From a virus, in IMG/VR virus record IMGVR_UViG_3300046737_000136, positions 1 through 41,637 of that record: a DNA stretch of 41,637 nt. One strand, 5' to 3'. Positions 27,163-35,035 of the stretch are shown here, one piece after another. The notes below the pieces were generated by a model, which searched no databases, had not been told where the DNA came from, and saw only the letters and a list, made by a program, of their open reading frames with translations. Position 1 is the stretch's first letter, and each line of letters begins with the position of its first letter. The translations under genes and the position numbers were made by a program.

Positions 27163-30100
27163 GAGAGCTTCCCCTTGCGGCGTAGGTTGTCGACCCCGGC
27201 TTCAAGCCAGTTCTGCAGTTCGTACGGGCTGCCGATCGGCGCGTGGTTGTGCAGCTCGATCACGGTGGTTCCGCCGCCACCGCCGCCGTTCTGCCACATC
27301 GGCGTGACCCGCTCCGGCTGGTAGTTCTCGCCAAAGCTGTACGTCCTGCCGGACGCGCCGACCCCGAAGACCGGCTCGACGATGGTCCCGCCGTTCTTCA
27401 TCGCGACATGACCACCCTCGCCGTAATGGGCTATGTGCGCGAAGTCGGTCAGACGGCGCGTGCTGGCGCCGAGATGCACTCCACGGGAGCCGGTCGACTC
27501 GAACGTGAGTCCTCCCGCCATGCCCATCATGTGACCGGTCGTCGACGACGCCGGGGCTTCCCCCGGGTTGGACCAGGCCGCGGTCAGCGGCCCGCCGATG
27601 CCGGGCTTGGTAAACCAGCCGCCGGGCAGGCCGGCCGTGGAAAAGGTGTGGTGGTACGGGCTCTTGCCGTGCAGCAGGTTGTAGACGGCGCTAACGATGC
27701 CGGAGCAGTCGTAGCCGCCCGGGCCGGCCGATGCCCACACGTACGGCTTGCCGTCCTGCGCATGCAGGAACGAACTGGCCGAACCGCCTGGAATCTTCGA
27801 CAACACCTGAGCCCACGTCGGAATCCGGGTATGCGCCGCCGTGGTTTCGAATGGCCACTGGACCCGCCCACCGAGGGCCAGGCCCAGCGGCAGATCACCC
27901 ATCTTGCCCAGTTGGCCGGAGGCGAACCCAGCCAGCACCTCACGGGGCACGTGCCGGTGCTGAATGGCGCTCATGACCTGTGGGCCGTAGTAGCGGACGG
28001 AGTCGACTGGATGAACCCACTCGTCCGCGGTGAGCATGGCGGGGATGTTGTCGGCCTTCGAGTGCGGCGACCATCCGGCGACCGGGCCGCCGCTTGCGTA
28101 GCCCCTCTGCCGATTGCGGTCCAGATCCTTCTGCACGGCTGCGCCCGCAGCGGGAATGGACAGGCCGGAAGCTAGGACGCGCTGCTGCACCAGTAGCGCG
28201 GCAAGTTTCTGGCTAACGACCTTGTCGCCGGAGATGAGGGCCTTCGCCGTGTAAGTGCCCTGGAAGCCTTTCGCCTGGGCCCACGCGTCGGCCATCTGCT
28301 GCTTCGCGGTCACCGCGCCCGGCGCGGACGCCTTGGCCACGTACTTGCCGTCGTACTTGTCGGCCGCCGACTTCGCGTCCTTGAACTGCTGCTCGAGCAG
28401 CTTGATCTCGGCCTTGCTGAGCCCGGCCGCCTGCAGCGTCTTCTTCAGCGCCGGGCTCAGCTTGCCGTTGAATCCGTCGCTGGTTTTGCCGACCGCGTCC
28501 TGCAGTGCGATCGCGGCGAGGGCCAGCTCCCGGTCGGCCTGCTTCGCCTCGTCGCTCTTCTTGCCGTGCTCCTTGACCGCCTTCGAGTAATTCTTCTGGG
28601 CGTCGACGAGATCCTGCTGGGCCTTGATCAGCCCGAAGATCGGATCGGTCTCCTGCTTCATGAAGTCGGCGAGCGACGACAGCGCGACCCGCTGACCCTT
28701 GGCGGCCGCGGCAGCAGCATCGGAGGCTGACGCTAGCTTCTTCGTCTCCGTCGCGGCCGGGCCGGCCGCCCCGGCTAGCGCATCCGCGCCGCCGGCGGCG
28801 GCCTGAGTCCCGTCGGCCATCGCCTTGCCAGACTTGGCGCCGTCCATCTGCGCCTGGTTGAGCTTCCCGACTTCCTTGTATGCAGTTGGGAGCAGGTCCA
28901 TGAGCTGCTGGCCATCCAGGCCGCTCTTGAGAACAACCTCGTTCCACAGCGCCTGCGCCTTGGTGGCGTCGTTCGTCGTGGTCATGGCCTGAGCAAGCGC
29001 CTGATCGAGGTTGGCGAAGTTCTGAACCGCGGTCTGATAGTCGTCCTTGCCCGCCAGGGTGGCGCCGAGATGGACGGCGGCGTGGGCCAAGTCGCCGACG
29101 AACGGGAGTCCGCCGGAAATCTGGTCTAGCCATTTGGCTACGCCGCTTGTGGCGATCCCTGCGTCGTCATTGAGCCCTTTCATGTCCGTACCGAAGGTCC
29201 TGGCCATCTCGCCGGAAACGTTGCTGGTGTTAGCGAAGTTGACGAGGCTGTCGGTAAGCCGGTCGACGTTAGCTGCCTTCTTCCCGAAGGAGTCAAGGAC
29301 AGCCGCGGCTACTTCCATGGCGGCGAAAGCGAGCGCGGTCTTACCCGCTGCGGAGACCGTCTTCTGCAGACCGGTAGCCGCCTTCTCGCCGGCCGGGCCC
29401 ATGGCGTTCAACTGCTCGACAGCGGCGGCGATACCCCTGCTGACCTTGACGAACGCGGCGAGGGCCAGCAGGGATGCGGCGCCAATCCCGGCGAGCACAG
29501 TTACCGTTCCGCTCACCGCCGGCGGCATAGCAAGGAACCTACCTACCATGGCGTCGAGAGACTTCACCAGGACGCGGAGGCCACCATTGGCGCCTGATCC
29601 CGACGAGATCGCGAGGGTTTCGATCGAGCCCTTCAGGCGCTCGATGTCGCCGGACAGGTTGTTGGTCAGGTCGCTGGCGGTCTTCGACGCGTAGCCCGAA
29701 TCGTTGACCGCGCTCTTCCACTTCTCCACGCCGGCCGCGCCGTCGGAGTAGAGGACCGACGCGGCGCGCACGGCGTCGTTGCCGAAGATCTGCGCGAGCG
29801 CCGACTGCCGGGCCTCCTGCGAGAGGCCACCCAGCCTGTCCTGCAGCACCTTGGCCACGCCGGACAGCCCGATGAAGTTGCCCTTGGCGTCGTAGAACGA
29901 GATGTTGAGCTCGTCCATCTTGTTCTTGGTGATGTCCGACGGGTTGGCCATTGCCAGCAACATCGTCTTGAAGCTGGTGCCTGCGTCGGAGCCGATCAGG
30001 CCCGCGTTGGCGAACTCCGCCAGAGCGCCGGTGGTGTCCTCGATCGACAGCCCGAACTGGGCGGCGACGAGACCGGACTGGTTCAGGGCGTAACCCATGT

Positions 30101-30662
30101 CGTGCACAGAACCCTGCGCCTTGCCGGCGGCCGCGGCGAGCAGGTCGGCGACGTGCGGGACGTCGGCGCCCTTCAACTTGAACTGAGTCAGCGCGCTGGC
30201 CGCGGTCTCGGAGGCCTCCGCGACGGACATCTGCCCGGCCGCGGCTAGGCTGAGCGCACCCTTGAGGCCGCCGTTGAGCACGTCTGCCGTGCTGACGCCC
30301 GCTTTGCTCAGTTCGGTGATGCCCTGCGCTGCTTCGGTCGCCGAGTACTGCGTGTCCTTGCCCGCCTGGAGCGCGGCCGCGCGCAGCGCGGAGATGTCCT
30401 TGGCGCTGGCGTGCGTGGCTGCGGAGACGCCCGACATGGCCTTGTCGAAATCGGCCGCTGCCTTGATGGCGTAGCCCGCCATGGCTCCCAGTGCAATGCC
30501 CGCGACGCCTGCACTGTCGGCGACCTTGTCGAGGTGGCCGCCCTGCGCTGCCTTGTCTAGCTTCCCTGAGAAGTCCTTCGTCGCCGCGCCCGCCCGCGCA
30601 AGGGCAGACGTGTACTGCGAGATGTCAGCGGTGAGCTTGACCCCTACGGTGCGCAGCGCCAC
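27159..30662 (-). CDS. Tail tape measure protein with NlpC/P60-like domain
   Basis: A 1167-residue protein, by far the longest gene, so tail length should be set by it. The N-terminal half (TP901-type) has ADISQYTSALARAG, coiled helices and AAEAAQGITELSKAGVSTADVLNGG. Hydrophobic helices lie near 380-460. The C-terminal part (about 970-1080) contains GGYDCSGIVSAVYNLLHG (Cys about 986) and TTGHMMGMAGG (His about 1044), an NlpC/P60 cysteine peptidase pattern, which would cut peptidoglycan during DNA entry. GTG start four bases after the frameshifted chaperone's stop. Preceded, as expected, by the tail assembly chaperones. Confidence 0.93.
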   Translation of the reverse strand: MALRTVGVKLTADISQYTSALARAGAATKDFSGKLDKAAQGGHLDKVADSAGVAGIALGAMAGYAIKAAADFDKAMSGVSAATHASAKDISALRAAALQAGKDTQYSATEAAQGITELSKAGVSTADVLNGGLKGALSLAAAGQMSVAEASETAASALTQFKLKGADVPHVADLLAAAAGKAQGSVHDMGYALNQSGLVAAQFGLSIEDTTGALAEFANAGLIGSDAGTSFKTMLLAMANPSDITKNKMDELNISFYDAKGNFIGLSGVAKVLQDRLGGLSQEARQSALAQIFGNDAVRAASVLYSDGAAGVEKWKSAVNDSGYASKTASDLTNNLSGDIERLKGSIETLAISSGSGANGGLRVLVKSLDAMVGRFLAMPPAVSGTVTVLAGIGAASLLALAAFVKVSRGIAAAVEQLNAMGPAGEKAATGLQKTVSAAGKTALAFAAMEVAAAVLDSFGKKAANVDRLTDSLVNFANTSNVSGEMARTFGTDMKGLNDDAGIATSGVAKWLDQISGGLPFVGDLAHAAVHLGATLAGKDDYQTAVQNFANLDQALAQAMTTTNDATKAQALWNEVVLKSGLDGQQLMDLLPTAYKEVGKLNQAQMDGAKSGKAMADGTQAAAGGADALAGAAGPAATETKKLASASDAAAAAAKGQRVALSSLADFMKQETDPIFGLIKAQQDLVDAQKNYSKAVKEHGKKSDEAKQADRELALAAIALQDAVGKTSDGFNGKLSPALKKTLQAAGLSKAEIKLLEQQFKDAKSAADKYDGKYVAKASAPGAVTAKQQMADAWAQAKGFQGTYTAKALISGDKVVSQKLAALLVQQRVLASGLSIPAAGAAVQKDLDRNRQRGYASGGPVAGWSPHSKADNIPAMLTADEWVHPVDSVRYYGPQVMSAIQHRHVPREVLAGFASGQLGKMGDLPLGLALGGRVQWPFETTAAHTRIPTWAQVLSKIPGGSASSFLHAQDGKPYVWASAGPGGYDCSGIVSAVYNLLHGKSPYHHTFSTAGLPGGWFTKPGIGGPLTAAWSNPGEAPASSTTGHMMGMAGGLTFESTGSRGVHLGASTRRLTDFAHIAHYGEGGHVAMKNGGTIVEPVFGVGASGRTYSFGENYQPERVTPMWQNGGGGGGTTVIELHNHAPIGSPYELQNWLEAGVDNLRRKGKLS

Positions 30663-30665
30663 AGC

Positions 30666-31093
30666 TCACCGCCTTCGGATCGTGGTGCCCCAGAGGTGGG
30701 CTGGGCGGTTGGGGTGGTCCTTCTCGCCGTACGCGCCGCGCTGCTCCTCGAGGAGCGTCCGGGTGGCGTTGCAGACCCGCCACGACACGTCGAACTCGGC
30801 CGTGCCCGGGTCCCGCTCGTCGGCGGTGCACACCTCGAGGGGGCGTCCGCACTTCGGGCACAGACCGTCGCGGTAGACGGCCAGCGCGATCAGCTCGGCC
30901 CGGTCCTGCTCGGTGTACAGCGGCTCCCGGGTCGTCACCGACCGGACCAGACGCCCGCGCTCGTACTCGTACTCGGTGACCTCGACCGGCTCGCGGCCAT
31001 CGAGTCGCGACGGCGGCTGGCCAGCCCGTTCGGCCGCCTCTACTCGGCGGCGGAAGCCTGCATCAGCCTCGAAGCGGCGGACGAGAAAGGGAT
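30666..31093 (-). CDS. Tail assembly chaperone, frameshift extension (T part)
   Basis: A reading frame entered by a -1 slip at CCCTTTC (31091-31085) in the gene at 31040-31594. It continues PFLVRRFEADAGFRRRVEAAERAGQ, then VEVTEYEYERGRLVRSVTTREPLYTEQDRAELIALAVYRDGLCPKCGRPLE. The last part, with CPKCG, matches the usual C-terminal half of actinophage gpGT chaperones. A separate start at 30938 (GTG, MTTREPLY) seems less likely, since it would drop the conserved joining part. gpGT normally guides tail tube polymerisation on the tape measure. Confidence 0.85.
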
Positions 31094-31594
31094 GTCGACC
31101 TCACCCCGGTTGAGGTACCAGGCGGCGGCGGCCAGCTCCTCGAACTGCTGCTCGCTGAGCTTCCCCAGCAGCTCCGCCCAGGTCTCGTCATCGAGTTCCG
31201 GATCGACGAGGCACATCCGGGTCAGCGGCTCGAAGCCCTTGTCGGTGTCGAACCCGAAGACGGCGTCCTGCTTGTTCTGCTCGCCGTCCTCGACGCGGAT
31301 CGGGTGGTCGGCCTTGAACGCACGGAACTTCGGCGCGGGCAGGGCGCGGAGCCGGAACTCGACGACGCTGTCCTGCATCTCTGCTTCGAGCGCCCGGATG
31401 CGTCCCGCGATCTCGGCGGAGCCGTTGCCCGCGAGGCTGTTGCCGGTCTGCTTCTCGGCCTTCTCCAGCTCGCGTTCGGCGGCCTGGTGGTCGGCCACGA
31501 GGTCGCCGCGCAGGCAGATCTCGACCGTACGCTCCGGCAGCCTTGCGGTGCCGAGCATCTCCTTGAAGTTCTTCAGGGTGGCCTTGCCGCTCAT
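31040..31594 (-). CDS. Tail assembly chaperone (G part)
   Basis: A 184-residue helical protein (TLKNFKEMLGTARLPERTVEICLRGDLVADHQAAERELEKAEKQ onwards), the shorter of the two tail assembly chaperones that precede tape measure genes. Its C-terminal region is RLMQASAAE. GGGAG lies just upstream of ATG 31594, in a leader with two ATCGGGAG copies. The slippery heptamer CCCTTTC near codon 168 lets part of the ribosomes slip back one base and make the longer fusion to 30666. Confidence 0.85.
   Translation of the reverse strand: MSGKATLKNFKEMLGTARLPERTVEICLRGDLVADHQAAERELEKAEKQTGNSLAGNGSAEIAGRIRALEAEMQDSVVEFRLRALPAPKFRAFKADHPIRVEDGEQNKQDAVFGFDTDKGFEPLTRMCLVDPELDDETWAELLGKLSEQQFEELAAAAWYLNRGEVDIPFSSAASRLMQASAAE
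31085..31091 (-). other. -1 ribosomal frameshift heptamer CCCTTTC
   Basis: In the frame of the G chaperone the codons read ATC CCT TTC. The bases C CCT TTC obey the X-XXY-YYZ rule, so both tRNAs can slip back one base to CCC TTT. The frame entered stays open to 30666, past the G stop at 31040. Confidence 0.8.
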
Positions 31595-31626
31595 CGTTCT
31601 CCCACTCCCGATATCTCCCGATGGGA

Positions 31627-31685
31627 GTGCCCGGCCAGCTCGGGAGGAACTGGCCGGGCACGAAAAAACCGCCCCGAGAGGCGGC
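31627..31685 (-). terminator. Tandem hairpins after the major tail gene
   Basis: On the minus strand just past the major tail stop, CCGCC-TCTCGG-GGCGG is followed by TTTTTT (31663-31685), a standard Rho-independent terminator. Next comes a longer stem, GTGCCCGGCCAG (31627-31638) with CTGGCCGGGCAC (31650-31661), perfect over 12 bp. The first should lower downstream transcription relative to the highly needed tail tube protein. The second may protect the 5' end of the downstream mRNA. Confidence 0.75.
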
Positions 31686-31704
31686 GGCTGGAAGGGGTTG
31701 CGGA

Positions 31705-32199
31705 CTACGCGACGGCGGCGCGCAGCGATGGGCCGGTGCCCGCGGCACCGGCGGTGATCTTGATCGGGATCTCGTACCGCTCGAGCGAGTTGGGCTCGAA
31801 GTCGACGCGGGCGGTCTCGCCGCACTTCGCCGGGTAGACCTCGACGCCCTGCGACGACGCCCACGCGGTGGCCTGCGCGACCGACCGCCGGACCACCAGG
31901 AAACCCGCCGTACCCTTGGTCAGCGTGTTGAAGATCGTGTCCGTCGAGGTCTGCTTCTTCAGCCGCAGCTTGGTGCCCGAGAACGACACGCGGCCGTTGT
32001 CGACGGCGTTGAACGTGCTGGCCAGCGACGACACGTCGATGTCGGCGGTGTCCGGCTGAAGACCCATCAGACCGTCGGCGGTGATCGTCGAGGTCAGGTC
32101 GATGCCAGCGTTCAGCTCGGTCGTGGTCGGGGCATTCTGGGACGCGATGGACGTGACCCAGTATGCCCGGATATTGCCGTCTGCCGGAATGTCAGCCAT
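31705..32199 (-). CDS. Major tail (tube) protein
   Basis: A 164-residue protein of the expected size for a siphovirus tail tube subunit, located directly before the chaperones. Features: AYWVTSIASQNAPTTTELNAGIDLTSTITADGLMGLQPDTADIDVSSLASTFN, which is typical of the N-terminal strand and loop of actinophage tail tube proteins, and a C-terminal VDFEPNSLERYEIPIKITAGAAGTGP. AGGAG precedes ATG. Followed by a strong terminator, consistent with high expression. Confidence 0.85.
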   Translation of the reverse strand: MADIPADGNIRAYWVTSIASQNAPTTTELNAGIDLTSTITADGLMGLQPDTADIDVSSLASTFNAVDNGRVSFSGTKLRLKKQTSTDTIFNTLTKGTAGFLVVRRSVAQATAWASSQGVEVYPAKCGETARVDFEPNSLERYEIPIKITAGAAGTGPSLRAAVA

Positions 32200-32203
32200 T
32201 CAC

Positions 32204-32524
32204 CTACTCCTTGATCTTGTCGCCGCTGGTGGCGGACGGCTTTGCGGAACTCTTGGGCGGCTCGGCGACCTCGACCAGGCCGGAGTCTCCGGGCGGCGGG
32301 CCGGGCTTCCAGCCCAGGCCGCCCCAGTCCTCGACCGCGCCGTACGGCAGCTGGCCGGGACCGATCTCCGGGTGCTCGTTGACGACGCACACCTGATCGG
32401 TGGGACCGGGCTCGTCGGCGTCGACCCAGGCGTGGACCTTCGTCCACTGGTCACGCTCGGCCGCGCTGCCGACCAGGGCGTAGATGCCCCGGACGTCGCG
32501 GATCCAGTAGCTCTGATTGGGCAT
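32204..32524 (-). CDS. Small tail-region protein
   Basis: A 106-residue protein. SYWIRDVRGIYALVGSAAERDQWTKVHAWVDADEPGPTDQVCVVNEHPE looks like a small alpha/beta domain, then a Gly/Pro-rich part and a Lys-rich C-terminus. Genes of this kind lie just before tail tube genes in actinophages, role unknown. AGGAG precedes ATG. Confidence 0.7.
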   Translation of the reverse strand: MPNQSYWIRDVRGIYALVGSAAERDQWTKVHAWVDADEPGPTDQVCVVNEHPEIGPGQLPYGAVEDWGGLGWKPGPPPGDSGLVEVAEPPKSSAKPSATSGDKIKE

Positions 32525-32534
32525 CTGCGCGCTC

Positions 32535-32867
32535 CTAAGCCGAGTAGATCTCGTACGTAACGCCGGTCAGCGCCCCGGAGAAGGTCACCGTCGCGACACC
32601 CGCGCTGTTCATCGCGCCTCGAGGGACGAGGATCATCCGGACGCCGGTGGCCGGCGCGGCGACGGGCGTGACCGTGCCCGGGTTGCTGATGTCCGTGAAG
32701 GTCGGATCCTGGATGGCGACGTTGGTGGCCGTGCCCGTGGTGATCACGCGCAGGTAGATGCCGGCGGGCCCCATAGCGCTTACCGGGAACGTGTCGGACG
32801 CCGTCGGGGTGATCGGGGTCGGAGTCGTCCCGGTGGTGACGACCGACTGGGGAGTCTGGAGCGTCAT
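32535..32867 (-). CDS. Small beta-rich structural protein
   Basis: A 110-residue Thr/Pro-rich, strand-rich protein (TPITPTASDTFPVSAMGPAGIYLRVITTGTATNVAIQDPTFTDIS), probably a virion surface or tail decoration protein. AGGAGG precedes ATG. It is the first gene after the reversed gene at 32960-33208. Confidence 0.7.
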   Translation of the reverse strand: MTLQTPQSVVTTGTTPTPITPTASDTFPVSAMGPAGIYLRVITTGTATNVAIQDPTFTDISNPGTVTPVAAPATGVRMILVPRGAMNSAGVATVTFSGALTGVTYEIYSA

Positions 32868-32946
32868 CCGACGCGCCTCCTAAAGTGCGTGAAATCGGAC
32901 AGGACATCCGCCGAACAGCGGACAGTGATCTCGTGCATGCGGGCCG

Positions 32947-32959
32947 TACCATCGCGGCT
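32947..32959 (+). promoter_or_regulatory. Leaderless promoter of a reversed gene
   Basis: TACCAT (32947-32952) lies seven bases before the ATG at 32960, with no Shine-Dalgarno sequence between. No -35 hexamer is seen. The same layout recurs upstream of the other plus-strand genes. Confidence 0.5.
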
Positions 32960-33208
32960 ATGACGCAGATCGATGGGCAACCCGAGGGGGACGCCGAGCA
33001 CATGCCGGCCCGCTGGTGGTCGATTCAGTGGAAGACCAGCAGGCTCTTCTACGCCCTGGCCGCCGGGATCGTGGTGACACGGAACTTCAATCCGAACGAG
33101 CCCGTCATGCTCTTCGGCAGCATCCTGATCGTCGCCGCAGTGGTCTTCCTGGCCCTGACCGCGGTCGCGCTCTACTACCGGCGTCGCTGGGCCCGCGAAC
33201 ACTCCTAG
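32960..33208 (+). CDS. Reversed membrane-protein gene in the late operon (moron)
   Basis: An 82-residue protein that runs against the surrounding late genes: polar N-terminus (MTQIDGQPEGDAEHMPARWWS), two membrane segments (about 32-46 and 50-75), and a basic C-terminus (YYRRRWAREHS). It has its own promoter-like hexamer, and it sits between the tail terminator gene and a structural gene, with stops overlapping by four bases. Lysogen-expressed membrane proteins of this type often block superinfection; here that is a guess. Confidence 0.7.
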   Translation: MTQIDGQPEGDAEHMPARWWSIQWKTSRLFYALAAGIVVTRNFNPNEPVMLFGSILIVAAVVFLALTAVALYYRRRWAREHS

Positions 33209-33651
33209 CCCGGAACGCTCCGCCAGCCGTACACGTCGACCTGGTCGAAGACCGCCGAGCCCGGGATCTCCTCGTTGCGCTGCGGCGGCTGCCCGTCGAT
33301 CCACCGGATCGGCGCGCACGACCGGCCCGCGATCGTCAGCCGCTGGTTCAGCACCGCCGCCCGACCTCGCCCAGCCTGCGCCCGGGCTGCTCGCGCACCT
33401 TGGGGGTCGCGGCCGACGCTGTGCAAGATGGCGCGGGCGTCGATCACGTCCGAGTCGGCGTGCAGTGACACGGCGTCCGGGGCGGCGAGCCCATCGGGCG
33501 TCATGATCGAGAAGTAGACGAGGGTGTACGGCGGCACCGTCCCGTCCGGCACGACCCCATCGAGCGCGTTCAGACTGGGCGGCCCGCCCGGCGCGGCCGA
33601 GAGCAGCGCCAGGAACGCGTCGAAGTGGTCCTGGATCGGCCAGGTGGTCAT
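33205..33651 (-). CDS. Tail terminator-like protein
   Basis: A 148-residue protein of the type that completes the head-tail joint in siphoviruses: WPIQDHFDAFLALLSAAPGGPPSLNALDGVVPDGTVPPYTLVYFSIMTPDG, a mid-part ADSDVIDARAILHSVG, and a C-terminal FDQVDVYGWRS. Position after the gp10-like gene and before the tube gene fits. ATG overlaps the upstream stop (ATGA). Confidence 0.75.
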   Translation of the reverse strand: MTTWPIQDHFDAFLALLSAAPGGPPSLNALDGVVPDGTVPPYTLVYFSIMTPDGLAAPDAVSLHADSDVIDARAILHSVGRDPQGARAARAQAGRGRAAVLNQRLTIAGRSCAPIRWIDGQPPQRNEEIPGSAVFDQVDVYGWRSVPG

Positions 33652-34037
33652 TCGAGGCCCAGCGCTTTCACGGCCAGGGCCTCCATCGCCCGCTCGAAGC
33701 GTGGCTGCTCAGCGTCGGCGGCCGGGCGCATGAACGGCATAGGCGAGGTATGCGGCGTCCCGTACTCGGCGATGTTGCCCAGCGGGCCCTGCGGCTTCGC
33801 GTGGTTCGGGCCGATCTCCGCCGCCGGGCCCTTCAGCGACTGGTACATGTCGAAGTCGATCGCGCGCGGCAGGCGCTTCAGGCGCGGGTGACCGGAAATC
33901 CGGCGGGCCGCGTCCTTCTTGATCTGGATCGCGCCCCGGAAGACGACCGCCTCGGTGTCCTTCGCCGCGACGCGGGAGGCCTCGCTGATCGCGTCGGCCA
34001 GCGCGGTGACCTCATGCGCTTCGAATCCGACCTTCAC
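33648..34037 (-). CDS. HK97 gp10-like tail completion protein
   Basis: A 129-residue protein: a helical N-terminus (FEAHEVTALADAISEASRVAAKDTEAVVFRGAIQIKKDAARR), then AIDFDMYQSLKGPAAEIGPNHAKPQGPLGNIAEYGTPHTSPMPFMRPAADAEQPRFERAM. The segment G-x-x-x-N-I-x-E-Y-G-T-P-H-x-x-P-x-P-F-M-R-P-A is typical of HK97 gp10-like proteins, which take part in joining head and tail. GTG start overlapping the upstream stop. Confidence 0.85.
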   Translation of the reverse strand: MKVGFEAHEVTALADAISEASRVAAKDTEAVVFRGAIQIKKDAARRISGHPRLKRLPRAIDFDMYQSLKGPAAEIGPNHAKPQGPLGNIAEYGTPHTSPMPFMRPAADAEQPRFERAMEALAVKALGLE

Positions 34038-34438
34038 GAGTCCGTCACCTCGATGATGCCGATCCGGCGGGCGGTCGGCTCTGACTTGTGGGCCAGCTCG
34101 TTGACGGTGAAGACCCGGTTCACCAGGTCCGGATCGTTCACGGCGGCGGTGACCGTGACCTGGTCGCCGACCTGAAGCCCGGCGGTCGTGGCGACCGGGA
34201 GCTGCAGGTCGAAGCGGACGAGCCAGACCTTGTCCTCGCCGACGTCGTGCGGGCGGGCGATCACGGCCTGCTGCTGCACGCGGCACTTACCCGTGTACAG
34301 CGTCGTGTAGGTCGTCGCGCCGACGCCCGTGACCGGGTTGGTCGTGTCGCTGGTGTTCTCGCGCCGGATCGTGCACGCGTCGGCCATGCCCGCCTCGGCT
34401 GCTGCCTGGCCGCGGGCGAGGACGGAGGCGCGGCTCAT
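34034..34438 (-). CDS. DUF6093-like head closure protein
   Basis: A 134-residue protein: SVLARGQAAAEAGMADACTIRRENT, then TTLYTGKCRVQQQA, WLVRFDLQLPVATTAGLQVGDQVTVTA and FTVNELAHKSEPTARRIGIIEV. I recognise this as DUF6093-like, a phage head closure protein family that seals the portal channel after packaging. ATG overlaps the upstream stop by four bases. Confidence 0.8.
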   Translation of the reverse strand: MSRASVLARGQAAAEAGMADACTIRRENTSDTTNPVTGVGATTYTTLYTGKCRVQQQAVIARPHDVGEDKVWLVRFDLQLPVATTAGLQVGDQVTVTAAVNDPDLVNRVFTVNELAHKSEPTARRIGIIEVTDS

Positions 34439-34863
34439 GCGAGCCCGATGCTGATCCCACCGACCGCGATCTGGAACGTGTTGCCGTTCGCCACGCTGAT
34501 CGGCGCGCCGTTGAAGTCGCCGAACCAGGAACGGGCCGCGGCCGAGTCGGTGAGGTCGAACGACTGGATCGACCACGAGCCGCCCGAGCCATTCGTCCAC
34601 GACAGTGCCGACGACGCCGGGAGGGTCACGTTGCTGCCCGAGCTGGACGCGGTCGACGCGGCCGGGACCGCGGTGCCGCCCGCCGTGTAGCCGGTGCCTG
34701 TGAGCTGGGTGCCGTTCGCCGACGCGGTCGAGCTGGTCGAGTTGAGCCGGACCTTCATCGCCGAGCCCGCGAATGCGGTGAACGAGCCGGGCGCGCCCGA
34801 GGTGCCGGTCGGCGTGGTGGCGTTGAGGACGTTAGAGATCAACGTGTTGGGAAGACCGGCCAT
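34435..34863 (-). CDS. Beta-rich virion protein
   Basis: A 142-residue Ser/Thr/Gly-rich protein. The last part (WFGDFNGAPISVANGNTFQIAVGGISIGL) matches a frequent actinophage virion protein of the head-tail region. Mostly strands and loops, likely a capsid or neck fibre. The ATG overlaps the upstream TAA (TAATG). Confidence 0.75.
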   Translation of the reverse strand: MAGLPNTLISNVLNATTPTGTSGAPGSFTAFAGSAMKVRLNSTSSTASANGTQLTGTGYTAGGTAVPAASTASSSGSNVTLPASSALSWTNGSGGSWSIQSFDLTDSAAARSWFGDFNGAPISVANGNTFQIAVGGISIGLA

Positions 34864-35027
34864 TACTCCTGCTCTCCTTCGGTGCTGAACTGCTCGATGA
34901 GCTGGGCGAGTTGGCCGTCAGCCAGGGCGATCGAGATGCCACCGGACTGCACGACGTTCCCGTCGGCGTCGAGCACCCGCCAGCCCTGCCCTTCGTCGAA
35001 CTCCGGCGATTCGCTCTGGTCGGTCAT
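34863..35027 (-). CDS. 54-residue acidic protein
   Basis: A short coupled gene: GAGGAG before ATG 35027, and its TAA overlaps the next ATG. The acidic product includes GWRVLDADGNVVQSGGISIALADGQ and a helix AQLIEQF. No family recognised; a small virion accessory is plausible. Confidence 0.6.
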   Translation of the reverse strand: MTDQSESPEFDEGQGWRVLDADGNVVQSGGISIALADGQLAQLIEQFSTEGEQE

Positions 35028-35035
35028 GGCGCTCC

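Noticed and set aside
30666-30938. Independent 90-residue zinc gene starting at GTG 30938
   Set aside because: The frame extends upstream to the slippery site with conserved-looking sequence, so it is better read as the end of the frameshifted chaperone.
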